Source: Rotaria macrura (taxonomy: Eukaryota > Rotifera > Eurotatoria > Philodinida > Philodinidae). From it: 64,000 bases of DNA. Below the pieces are notes generated by a model, which ran no database searches, was not told the DNA's origin, and saw only the letters and a program-made list of their open reading frames with translations. The DNA is taken from the NCBI GenBank assembly GCA_900239685.1, contig OENT01000546.1, positions 36,291-100,290 on the forward strand. The letters run 5' to 3'. Positions 12,002 to 23,341 of this stretch are shown one piece after another. The position numbers and the translations under genes were made by a program. The first letter of the stretch is position 1. Every line of letters starts with the position of its first letter.

Positions 12002-14287
12002 AAATGTTAGTTAAAAACAAAACAGGATTGTTATTATATATACTTAAAGTAATATTATTAAGAACTTCAATCATTCTATTTACTAAATTGAAGTTTAATT
12101 AAAAATGTCATATCACATTAAACAAATGCTCTCTTGCATCGTTCGATAATCCTATTAAATTTAATCGAAAATCGTATAATACTGTCAGGTAGAACTTAGT
12201 GAGATTAGCAACATTTTCAGAGTATTTCTCGTTTTCAACATTCTCTACATGATCACTGATGACCATTGTGGAATCAAATAGAAATATTCCTCATCTAAAC
12301 TTCTACTCGTGAACTAGTTTCATAATACTGAGTATACCCTACAAATTTCAATCTCAACAGTTGACCGTTGTCAGTGTACGTATCTATTACATAGCTATAG
12401 GAATTCTACTTGATTATGAACGGTCATGATTCTTCAAGAAACATCAATGATGATGAGAAATATTTTCAAACTTTACATAGTCTTTTTGACTAGCTGATAA
12501 ATATCGTTGATAAAAGATGAAAAGCAATATTTGATTTTATTTCGTTTTCTATAGATAAAGAATTTGTATCACATTCTAAATTCAATTCCAAAACATGAGT
12601 AACCATGTGATCAAACATCTTGTTAATTTTATTGATGTAGTTGAATATTGATATGATATTGGTCACTCATGATCTATACGTAAAAGCTAAAGTTACACAT
12701 AAGTTAGATTTGATTTCAAAATAAAAAAGATCGGAAATTTCAGGCAACTTTATGTAACAGATAAAAATAAACAACAACCACGTGAAACTAACCAAAAGAT
12801 TTCACTCAAGAAAATTGATCGATATGAGCATCAATAGTTCTTTGTATTTTCTTCTATTGTAATCAAATATTATTCGAGCAATTTACTATTAAGAGATATG
12901 ACAAATAATAACATACATGGATGTAATCATATTCTTCAGTTTATCATATGATCAAGTTGATTCGAAGTATTCATTGATGCATTGTTGCTATCAAAATTTT
13001 CTTTTTCAACACTTCCTATAATAAATACTCCAACGTTGCGCATACACAAACATTGTGTATGACAAAAAAAAAGGTTCACTCACTACTAATAAAGAAAACG
13101 AACTATTTTTCCACCTTATTATTTCTATGCAGAATATGTGCAACTTTGCTTGTGTGTCAGTAAGCAAGTTTCATATCAACGACTATTGGTTAGTTTTTTA
13201 CTTTTGTTGATTGACAGCATCATTGTGAATGAAACTCATGTGAGTTTTCCAAGGGCAAAAGAAGGAATCGAATTTACAAAGCGTAGTCTTTTTGTTAAAA
13301 CCTATTAGCCCCTTCCATCTCGCAGTTGACTTTTACAGATGACAGTTGCAACTAGTACGTAGTGAAAACAGGTGGCAATCTTCATTTTTGCTTCGATAAA
13401 TGATAATGAACGTTTTTCCCAGAACAAGCAATCTGCAATCTGATAATATACAAATGAATTAATTCTCTAAAGTAATATGAATGAATTATTTATGGAAATT
13501 TTTATTTAAAACAAGATTATAATTAAGAAAGAAAATTTTTGTTAGTAATAATCAAACGCAGAGTTTGTTGATGCTAGCTTGTCGTCGAAGAAGAAGTATC
13601 AAATATTGAATAGAGTGCTGTTTGTACAGTTTCCATTGGTATAATAAAGCAGAACGTAAAGCATGTGAGTTTCAATTTTCAGTCCGAAAGTGAACATGCA
13701 AAACAAATTTGTTTGGTATAACTTCAGTCGACACAATATCTGTACATTGAACAATTTTTATCAATCTAGTTCATATGTTACATGTATTAGAAACATAATA
13801 TATATTCCATCGCCTATAAATTATGACATCTTTGTGTCAATCATCATTTTTTCCTATCGATTGTCGTTCATTCTTAACTTTTGCCGATAATAAAAATGTT
13901 TATGTGGGTTTTTTTACAATTTATTTGAGTATTGAAATGGAAACAAAAATCTTAACAATATCTCGAAAAACTTATTCGATGCAAGGTATAAGATGAGTAT
14001 ATATGAAAAAAACACACACAGAAACATGAACAAATATAGACGAAGTACTAAGACATGACAAAAAATGAACACATGCAAAAAGAGACAATTTTTCAACAAA
14101 GACAAACTAAAACATTTTTTTTTGTATTTTTTTTCTTCATTAATTTTATACTTTTTTTTATTTTTTATTTTTATTCTTTTTTTGTTTTTATATGGCACAG
14201 ATTTGAAATATTAATATACAACAACTACAATGTACATTCCTCATTTTTATTCTTAGTCGATGTTTAATAGTTAACAAATATTATTTT
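12002..14287. other. Intergenic, no gene seen
   Basis: A+T-rich DNA. The open frames at 13690-14267 are T- or A-run artefacts (products almost wholly Phe/Ile/Lys). Confidence 0.55.
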
Positions 14288-14289
14288 GT

Positions 14290-14540
14290 GCAGGTCGCCT
14301 CGGTGAGCGCCGAACTGTAATAGAGGGCCTCGCCTGCGTTCTTTCAGCCGCACACTGTCCAGCGCGCCTTCACTCTGTACAATAATCTCCTAATTCGGAG
14401 TGTGTCGCTGCTCACACCTCGCCACCATTATCTCTTCTAGTAAATAATAATTATGGCTCGTCGCATATTTACGAACACTGTTCGTTTCACTGTTGTGAGT
14501 TTCGTCCTGTCCCTCCAACTCAGTCCTTCGCATTTCTATT
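14290..14540. other. GC-rich island of unknown origin
   Basis: About 250 bp is visibly richer in G+C than its surroundings (GCCTCGGTGAGCGCCG, CCAGCGCGCC). It starts and stops abruptly in T-rich DNA. It lies just downstream of the stop codon of the minus-strand bZIP gene, so it may be part of that 3' UTR, a structured RNA, or a transposon fragment. A 33-residue plus-strand frame starts at the ATG at 14453 (MARRIFTNTVRFTVV...). I could not assign it to any family. Confidence 0.5.
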
Positions 14541-14567
14541 TTTTTTTTATGTTAAACAAGATATCGT

Positions 14568-16232
14568 CTAACTTTTAGCATTCAACATTTTCATACGCAA
14601 TTTTAAAGGCATCATATCACCTCGAGGCTCATGTGATTGTGTTTGAGTCGTTATTGTCATATTTTGTTTTGCAACACATTGTGATGATTGTTGTAATGGT
14701 GGCATTGAGAAAGAATTATTTGTTGATGTTGAAAAATAATTCATTAAGGTTTTTAATGAACTTAGAGAATTAATATTATCTTGATGATGAAAATTTTCAC
14801 CTTGTATTTGTTGTTGATTACTACTATGATAATCAATAGTAGCACGTGGTGGATTTGTTTTACGTAATAAACCATTAATAACTGATTGACAAACAGATTG
14901 AAGTGCGGTTTGTTGTTCAACCGGTGATGGTGGAGGTGGTGGTGGTTTATTTAAGGATAGTAATGCCATTGCTGCTTCATCCCATTTTTGTTGTTGCTCA
15001 TCACCTTGTTGTAATTGATCGAAAGTTCTTTTCAATGATGTTGATGTTGATTTCGATTCTGTTGGTGATGCTATTGTTAATAAGCGTGTAGATGTTATGG
15101 GATCTTGTTGCTTGGTTTTTAGTATTTGATTAGCAAGAATTTGTAATAACGATTCATTAGGTGGTGAGGGTGATGGTGTTAATGGCGATGGACTTTTATT
15201 TGGTATGGTTGTTAATAAATTGCCTGTTTTAACTTCTGTTCGGCTTAAATCAACTACACCATTATTATTATTGTTTCCCAGTAATTGATTGTAAAGTATG
15301 GGATATTGTACTCGTGTATGTGATGAATTCTCGTCGTGTGTTGTCGATTCAACTTCATCATCGTCGTGTGTTTCGGATGATGAAGAATTCTTTGGTCTTG
15401 TTGAACGTGATGAATGATCATCATCATCACTTATAAGACTCGTACGTTGTCCAAGGATAATGGATGCTGATGTTGCTGGTTTAAGACATATATGACCAAG
15501 ACGTTGTTCTTCTTCAAATAAACTTTCCATTTCTGTTTCTTTCATATTTAAACGTGATAACATTAAATGAAGTTTAGCTTTTAATGCTTCATTTTCATTT
15601 GATAATTCAACAACTTTTGTTTCTATTAAAAAAATACAAAAAAAATATTAGTTCTCATTGAGTTATGTTCGAAAAGAACTATTTCTTTTCTTACCTAATA
15701 CAATATCGTTTAGACGTCGTTTTTCACGAGAACGTTTCGCAGCTAAATTATTCTTTCGTCGTCGTTCCCAATAATGATCATCTTTCATTTCACTTGGAAT
15801 AAAATCGCGTCGTTTTCGTGCTGGTATGACATCTTTACGTAGTAGTAATTGAGTTAAAAAGTCTTTGTCAATACATTGTGGTCCAGCTGTTGTCACAACT
15901 TTGACTATTTCACGATCGTTGGTTGAGTTCGAATGTGAGTCCGTTGCAGATAATAATGGTATTTGAGTAGGAGGTTCATTTGGCATTGGTAATGTTTTTC
16001 TATAAAATAAAATAGATGAAATTCACATGAACAAACATAAATACCTAATAACATACTTAATGCGTTTCATCTGTGATTCTAAGGTCAAATCCGATGACGA
16101 AGATGATGCTGATACTTGCTGTTGTGTAAGAGCATAGAGCATATTTAATTGTGATTGTAAATCATTACAAAGTAAATGAGGTGAACGTACAAATGAAGAT
16201 GTTGTTGAATGTAGGAGATCATTCGATTGCAT
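14568..16232 (-). CDS. bZIP transcription factor, NFIL3/vrille-like
   Basis: A three-exon gene: 16232..16057, 15999..15695 and 15622..14568. The introns are 57 and 72 nt, all in phase, and the product has 511 residues. A PAR/NFIL3-type block starts near residue 120 ([20 protein letters not shown]). The basic region ([18 protein letters not shown]) follows, and then a leucine zipper split by intron 2 (L-x6-L-x6-L-x6-M). The FIP(x)nKDDxYW motif and EKRRLND match NFIL3 of vertebrates and vrille of insects, which bind TTAYGTAA-type sites as dimers and act in circadian and developmental control; the DNA-binding Asn, Ala, Ser and Arg are present. The long C-terminal region is Ser/Thr/Gln/Pro-rich and unstructured, as expected for a regulatory domain. 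Nuclear location is inferred. Exon 1 starts [10 protein letters not shown]; an additional 5' exon cannot be excluded. Confidence 0.9.
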
Positions 16233-19032
16233 TTTCTACTAGTATGGTTATATGAAATTTATGTTCTTGATTGAATATTTAAATAAGTAATATATAAACC
16301 TGAATGCTAGTCATCATTATTCTACTCTGAATTATAATAATGATGATAATATACGTCTGTTCGTGTCGGACTCGGGTACGAAACTGACCTTTCTTTCTCT
16401 CTAGATTTAACTTCTCTTTCTTTTTCTCTATTTTTTCTCTCTCGTTGGCCTAGTTTACTCGTTTTTATTATTTAGGACAACGAGAGACCGATATAAAGCA
16501 TATGTGGACATGTCTGCGGTCATTCTAGGTTAGGTCAAATTGACCTGTTTTCTTCTTGATCGTTATGCTCCTATTCTCTCTCTTATGAGTGTCTACATAT
16601 ATAAAATAATCTCTCGTCTCGTCAGACATTGGTTGTTCGATGCTCATTGACCTTATATGCGCGTATATGTTTGTTCTTTTTTCCTATCCTGTTCATGATG
16701 AAATGGCCACTGAGTAAATTTATAAAGAGAAGGAGAACAGAAAGCAATTATCGAACGGATGACCGACAACATGATGTGATGACCTTCTTCTCTCTTATAA
16801 CTGAGATTAAGAAAAAAATGTGAACACAGAAAGTGAAATAGGTCAGTATGACCGAAAAAATGTTCATGACACAAAAGAAAAACTGATGATTTCAAGTCAT
16901 GATTGTTTTTTTTTTCTTAAAAGTTATTTGAATCTCATCAATCTTATTTGAAAATTTTTAATGAAAAACGAGAACATGTTATCTATTTGATTGATTGCTT
17001 TTGAACATTTTTGTTTGTGAGAATTGATGTGCATGAAAGATTATGGTGCTTGTCTATTCAATGTTTTTCTTTTCGACGTATTTTATTTTCAAAAATAGCT
17101 TTCCTTCCCTAGTCAACATTCGCCTGTATTGAATAAAGAAAAATAATCAATGAAAGGATTGTACGTATATTAATCAAATGTTGTCTTGGAATAATATCAA
17201 AGGAAGCCAATGATGAAATCTCATCTTGAATTATGTTTCGTTTTATACAATAGACTCATATCTTTTATTTTCCATAAAAGCTTTCGCTTTTATATCTTGA
17301 CTCTGTTCAAAATTAATAGTAGTCAAAAAAATAAGCTCAATTATTTTATAATCATCGTCGGAAGAACGATACGATGTGTAGCTACAGTTTAAATGTAGAT
17401 GTGCATTGTTTCATGGAAGTTTTTCAGTATGAAATGCTTCTAGTTTACGTCGATCTTCAGATGGATGAAGACCCTATCATTCATATCATTATTTTGGTTG
17501 TATGGAAGAATCGAAATTAAAAAAAGAATGGAGCATCATGGTTCACATGTTTTATTTGAATTCTTATTTCAAATAGAATTCGAGTTTATCATGGCGCCAG
17601 TACCAACTTAAGTAACATCAAAAATAACAGACAAATAATAGGAAAACGGATTTTAAAAATTAGGATTACAGTTGGATACATTTTATCTTAAAGAATTGTC
17701 ATGTCCTAAACTTAAGTGATAAAGTTAGCTTTTAAATTGACAATATACACGAGCGGTTCCTTATATGTAAAAAATCTTGAAATATCAATTTCTAGTAAAT
17801 AGACCAATCTACAACATTATGAGTCTTATGTAGGTTTTTGAATCACGTACAATTTTATGGTAATATTATGATTCTTTGGCAACATACATTCGAGTTAGTA
17901 TTGCGTCTTTAAGACTAAAAATGCTAAAATAATACAACAAGTAAATACTGCAGCGTTGCACAAAAAAGAGTCTTTCACTTATTGTAAAAATTTCATAGAA
18001 AATATTCTGAAATTCAAATATTGATATTGTTAACAATGAAGATAATTAAGTAAATTGTTCGTTTTATTTACTACTAAGCCCTAGAAGCATTATATGGAAA
18101 CGAACTTTTTGTTTTTGGCGAGAATAATTGAAGAAAATGTACATAATGAAACAAATCTCTTCACACTACGACAGTAGTGCTAGAGAGGGAGAGAGAGAGA
18201 TGTTTAATAACTATGCTAATTAATGATCATCCCGATTAACTATCTAGAATATGAAATCAGTTTGGAATGTGTTAGATGATAGTCATGAAAGAGATCAAAT
18301 CTTATGTATAGAACTACGTCGTCATAGATCATAGTACGCACTTAATTTTATGTTTGTAACTTTTTCGACCAATGTGCTATTTCTTTCTTTTCAGCAAGAC
18401 TCGCACAGGTGCATACTTAGTAAATGTGTTGATCGAATTGTTGTTGAATGGATCACATTGAATGATGCAGTTCAAACCGAAGATGTCTATTATAGATTCC
18501 TTAACTATCCTTTCATATGGGTACCTATTACAGTTGCACATGTTTTAAACTCAATATTCGGTTATGACCTAATTATGAACCTTTCGTTATGAGCATTGTC
18601 TACATCTACATAAGCAGGTCGAAGTGACCGACATAATTTTTTTCTCATTACACAAAAGAATAAAGATGTGAATGTACCTATGTCGGTCACACAATATATA
18701 TAAATATGAGGTCGCTTGACCGACAACAAATGATCGTCTAGATGTTCTGTCCTTCTGTTTGTTATACGTATATGAGAAATGAGAATATGAACAATCATTT
18801 TTTACTATGAATTCTATGCATACAGCGCATGTCCATAATTCGAACAGCTTTTTAAACACTTTCAGAGTTTCGTCTTTTTTCCAAAATATTTTTATAGAAA
18901 CATATCGAGTTTTTTACATTTTTCAGCTGAGAAATGTCTACTGAATTGAATGGTATAAAAATAATTTGTTTATCTTGAAAATTAACTGAGTAATTAGCGG
19001 TAGTTTTAGAAACATTGAATTTGTCCTAATCA
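16233..19032. other. Intergenic upstream of bZIP gene
   Basis: No gene seen. It should contain the promoter of the minus-strand bZIP gene, but no element could be pinned down. A GA tract sits near 18186-18201. A plus-strand frame at about 18394-18592 follows a strong TTTCTTTTCAG acceptor but has no partner exons and no recognisable product. Confidence 0.5.
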
Positions 19033-20365
19033 GGAGCGCTGTACCTTACAGGAAGAGTCAGCGGAAACATGTTCTTATTTCGAATAGATAGTACTAAATA
19101 TACATAGAAAAAAACTACTTTTTTTGTGAAAATCACTTTCTTATGTTTCCACTTGAAAATTTCTTTTTAGTTTCGCTAGGAAGTGTTTGTTGGCCATTCT
19201 GCGTTAATATCCAGCACACTCTAAAAAATAAGAGCATTACCGAACCCCCCAAAAAGGTTCGGTAGATGACACAAAGCTTGCAAATGTGTTGAAACTTCCA
19301 AAAAAAAGAATAAAAGAATACACGGAACCTTTCAAGGATCTGACCGTGTGCCCCCGCAATCAGACCCTTGAAAGGTTCCGTGTATTCTTTTATTCTTTTT
19401 TTGGAAGTTTCAACACATTTGCAAGCTTTTTGTCATCTACCGAACCTTTTTGGGGGGTTCGGTAAAGCTCTTATTTTTTTTAGAGTGCAGTTCCGTTCAA
19501 TCAGAAGTCAGGCATCATAAGTACGTATCATGTGCAAATTCAGCATTTTTTTGAACGCTTGATCTCAGTTTTAAAGAATGGGGCTTAGATGAAACTAGTG
19601 AGAGATGATGTTGAACTCTAAAGATGAACTTCCATTCAAAAAGGTTTTGATTCTGACATAGGAGAAAGATGTTTTTTTTTGCTCCAAGGTTTCCCCTTAT
19701 ATTTTTAGTCCCGATAGTGAAACTCAATTTTTAAGACTGAACTCGTAATCTGACCCGGATTTAATTGCTAAATCTCATGTTTCATCCAAAAATATGAAAC
19801 CGTGTCCGAGATTAAAAGTCTTGAAGTTTCATCAATATTGCTACAGCATTTCCAAAAAATGAAAATGTTATATCTCCGAAGCACCTTCATATTTTATGAT
19901 GAAATGTGAGATTTAACAATGAAATCCGGTGTAGATTACGAATTCAGTCTTAAAAATTGAGTTTCACTATCGGGACTAAAAAAATTAGGGAGGACCTTGG
20001 AGCCAAACAAAAACATCTTTCTACTACACCAGAATCAAAACGTTTTTGAATAGAAGTTCATCTTTAGGTTTCAACATCATCTCTCACTAGTTTCATATCA
20101 GCCCCATTCTTTACAAAAATGCTGAATTTGCACATGATACCTATTTATGATGCCTGACTTCTAATTGGATGGAACTGCTGGATATTAACGCAGGATGGTC
20201 AACAAACACTTTCTAGCGAAACTAAAAAGAAATTTTCAAGTGGAAACATAAAAAAGTTATGTTCACAAAAAAAGTAGTTTTTTTCTATGTATATTTAGGA
20301 CTATCTGTTCGAAATAGAAACATGTTTTCACTGGCTGTTCCCGTGAGGTACCGTGAGCCTAACTC
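19033..20365. repeat. Large imperfect inverted repeat (palindrome)
   Basis: Two arms face each other. The left arm is about 19033-19804, interrupted by a 271-bp insertion. The right arm is about 19868-20365, with a spacer of roughly 60-70 bp. Matching pairs include the stretch around GCGTTAATATCCAGCA (19201-19216) against TGCTGGATATTAACGC (20169-20184), and AAAATTGAGTTTCACTATCG on the right against its complement at about 19717 on the left. Arms have diverged by point changes and small indels. The structure fits an old foldback or terminal-inverted-repeat element, or an inverted duplication of one. I see no intact coding frame in it. Confidence 0.85.
19217..19487. mobile_element. 271-bp foldback MITE nested in palindrome
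   Basis: An almost perfect palindrome. It starts CACTCTAAAAAATAAGAGC and ends with the complement ...TTATTTTTTTTAGAGTG, with arms of about 125 bp and a loop of about 20 bp near CCGTGTGCCCCCGC. Each arm carries an inner hairpin (ACCGAACC..GGTTCGGT). The flanks repeat CA on both sides. The uninterrupted opposite arm of the host palindrome reads straight through the same point (complement of CCAGCAGTTCC), giving the empty site and suggesting a 2-bp CA target duplication. Terminal CACT and a 2-bp duplication hint at a CACTA/CMC-type source, but this is tentative. It has no coding capacity. Confidence 0.85.
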
Positions 20366-21556
20366 GAACATGGCAGGGATTTCTTCTAAATTCAATATTT
20401 CATCCATGGGCGGCGCACCACCGAAGCAAATGGTAGCAATTGCTTCCACATGTTTTTCATGCTTTTTTTGTAGAGTAAAAATATATAAGTCAACATAGAT
20501 TCTATATGATTTTCAGGTGAAAATAGGAGGTCTGGTCTATCAACCACTATCTTATGGACTTTTTATCATTATCTTGTTGAATGTTTTCATGGTTGTATAC
20601 ACGCAACAGATTTTATTTTGAAGAAAGATGAAAGAAAAAGAATATTTTGAAAATTAAAAATATAATAGTAGATAATTTATGAACGACAATGAGTTCTTCA
20701 TTGTCAATAGTGCTTATTATGTCTCTCAAAAATCACGCAATAGAAATTGTACAATATCGAATTGTTCGCTGAGAATATAGGTGTGGGAACGGAGGGAAGG
20801 GGGGGGGGTAGTTTTTTTATGTGCATTGCTTCCCCGAAAAAACAGACCCTGCTACGCCCATCATCTCAAATAAAATAATTTGGAAAAATCTGAACCGCTG
20901 GATTAAAACTCCTTGATTATTGAGAAATATCTTTGGTCATTGAAGTATTCAAAACTTTTTAGCTTTAGATATCGAAAAAGTTACTGTGTTAATTTTCGAG
21001 GTAACAAAACGATTTTTACATCATTCGATTCAGCAGTCATTTCTCTGCTGAAAAATTTAATTTTTTTTTGCATTTTAGACAACTTGGAAAAATAATTATC
21101 TTTTTTAATGAAAAATAGGTTGTTCGAATTAGGGACATGCATTGTAATCTTTCTTTATATGCGGTGACATTGATTTAAAATCTAAGGTTTCACAGCAAGT
21201 CACACGGATTAATCAAAGACAGAAAAAATAGGATAGGCCACGATGATGACGAAAGATTTATAAGTACTGGATGTGCAGATTGATTTGCGTATATCTGCTG
21301 CCGTTATTCATCACAAGATCTTTAGAAAAACACGACAATCAGAAACAATCAATATCAATGGAAACTTAGTCATCGGTTATTGCGTACATTTCCCCATCAT
21401 CTATCACATTTATATCAGGTTTTTTCTTATTTGTACAACATACAAGAATATCGACGCAAAGAAAGCACAAGAGAAGATCAGATGATGTTGCGATCTGGAA
21501 CGAAAAGAAAGAAAAATACAAGGTCAAAGGCTAGTACGAAGCATAGCATATAAATA
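20366..21556. other. Intergenic, no gene seen
   Basis: A+T-rich sequence with a G-run near 20790-20810. The segment just before 21557 may be 5' UTR of the ankyrin/SOCS gene. Confidence 0.5.
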
Positions 21557-23274
21557 TTGGTACAAAAAAATACGATGATGCAATATAAAGAAGACAACGT
21601 ACTATTCTTCATTCTAAAAAAAGCTAACATGACTGGTGATATTGTGGATAACAATACTGATGACGATTCAATTCTATTATTACTTCGAGATGCTATTGTA
21701 CAACATGCTCCGCTCAATGATATTAGACTCGTTCTCAGGTATTCTAATTCTTACTCTTCTATTTGAACATAATCATTTTCACAATCTTTCTTTTCAGTTG
21801 TAAATTTGTAAATGTCAATGGATGTGTCCGTCATGGTCTTAGACCATTACATTATGCTGTATTTGAGAATGATTTAGAATGTGTTCGAATGCTCATTGAA
21901 GATTATAATGCAGCTGTGAACGTTTTAGATGAAGCCGGCTATTCACCATTACATTTAGCTGCAAAATATGGCTTCTGTAATATAATGAATTTATTAATTA
22001 AACATGGGTCTCTTGTAAATTTTCGTAAAGCAGCTATTAATAATGAAACTCGTTCATTGGTAACGCCATATTATGATGTGATGACAGAACCATTGAGTCT
22101 TTGTTTGGAAAATAATCATATGGAATGTGCCACTTTACTTCTTTCTGCTGGTGCTGATGTTAATCAACAATATTTTCTTGGTTATGAAATCAATGTATTA
22201 TCATATGAAAATCATAATTCATTGGAATTACTTCTTAAACATGGTGCAGATCCGAATGCTCTTTCACGTAGTGGCATCACACCATTAATAAAAGCATGCC
22301 GAGAAGGAAATCTTGGTGCAGTTGTTTTGTTATGTCGCTATGGAGCTAATATTAATTATGTAACAAGAAGATTTCGACAAAGAAATGCTCTTATTACAGC
22401 TATTGAATCGAAACGAAATGATATTGTCGAACAATTACTTGTTTACGGAGGTTATGCTAATAAACATCCAGAATTAAGTAATTCCCCATTGGAATTAGCT
22501 ATTCGAAAGAATGCTATTGAAATAATTCGTCTGTTAGTTGGTATGTAAAAATATTTACCGTCTGGTCAGTCTCATTATTTCTATTTTAGCTTTCGGTGTT
22601 GATGCAAATGAAGAAACAAACGAAGATGCGGAGTGTATAACACCATTGATCCTTGCTTGTCAATGTTCATATCTTTCAAATCAATTTAATATTATTAAAT
22701 GTCTACTCGAGGACGATGCTGATCCAAATCAATCTGTTTCAAATAATTCTCAACACCTTCATCAACATATCCCTTTTCGAACACCACTAGTTGCTTATAT
22801 AAAGCAGGCTCCTGAACGTCGACTGAACATGCGTATCATACGTTTACTCATTGGTTATGGTGCTCGTGTATCATTTTCACGTGGAAGAGGTTCGTATTTA
22901 CGATGAATATTTTTTTTTCTTAAAATTTACTGGCAAAAGAAAAAACACGCCATCTGTTTAATTTGTTACTTCTAGATAGTGTTCTTCGATTTTTACGTCG
23001 TTTTCAATCAAATCCATATTTAATTGAATTACTTTGTGATGCTGCTTATTTTTTTCATCCAAGTTATATAGCTGAATGTCGAGAACTTGATGAGAAAGTA
23101 AAAGAAGAAATTTGTCGTCGTGCAACGACACCTTGTACATTAAAAAAAATAGCACGTAAACAAATTCGAACTCTTCTATTCAATTCACCGAAAAAAATAC
23201 GAATTGACCGTGGAATACAGAAGCTTGATTTACCCAATTTCCTCCAACGTTATTTACTGTTCGAAAATATGTAA
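21557..23274 (+). CDS. Ankyrin-repeat and SOCS-box (ASB-type) protein
   Basis: The four exons are 21557..21738, 21798..22540, 22590..22889 and 22976..23274. The introns are 59, 49 and 86 nt, all in phase, and the product has 507 residues. After a variable N-terminus, about eight to ten ankyrin repeats are visible (LRPLHYAVFENDLECVRMLI, YSPLHLAAKYGFCNIMNLLI, ITPLIKACREGNLGAVVLLC). The last about 45 residues form a SOCS box: a BC-box-like TLKKIARKQIRTLL, then a Cul5-box-like LDLPNFLQRYLL. ASB proteins are substrate receptors of Elongin B/C-Cullin 5 ubiquitin ligases, with ankyrin repeats choosing the substrate. The usual BC-box Cys is Ala here. The last intron has a weak donor (GTTCGT), but phase and SOCS-box sequence support it. 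The start is the first in-frame ATG (alternative Met at residue 7). A poly(A) signal follows the stop. Confidence 0.88.
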
Positions 23275-23335
23275 TATACTATAATACATTGTGCTTTTTT
23301 TCTGTACATAGATATACATGTACATTATGATGAGT

Positions 23336-23341
23336 AATAAA
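23336..23341 (+). terminator. Poly(A) signal of ASB-type gene
   Basis: AATAAA lies 62 nt after the stop codon, on the same strand. Confidence 0.55.

Noticed and set aside
13914..14267. Overlapping open frames on both strands
   Set aside because: They translate A- and T-runs into Lys- or Phe-rich strings; typical chance frames.
18394..18592. Plus-strand frame after a strong TTTCTTTTCAG
   Set aside because: No upstream exon in phase and no recognisable product.
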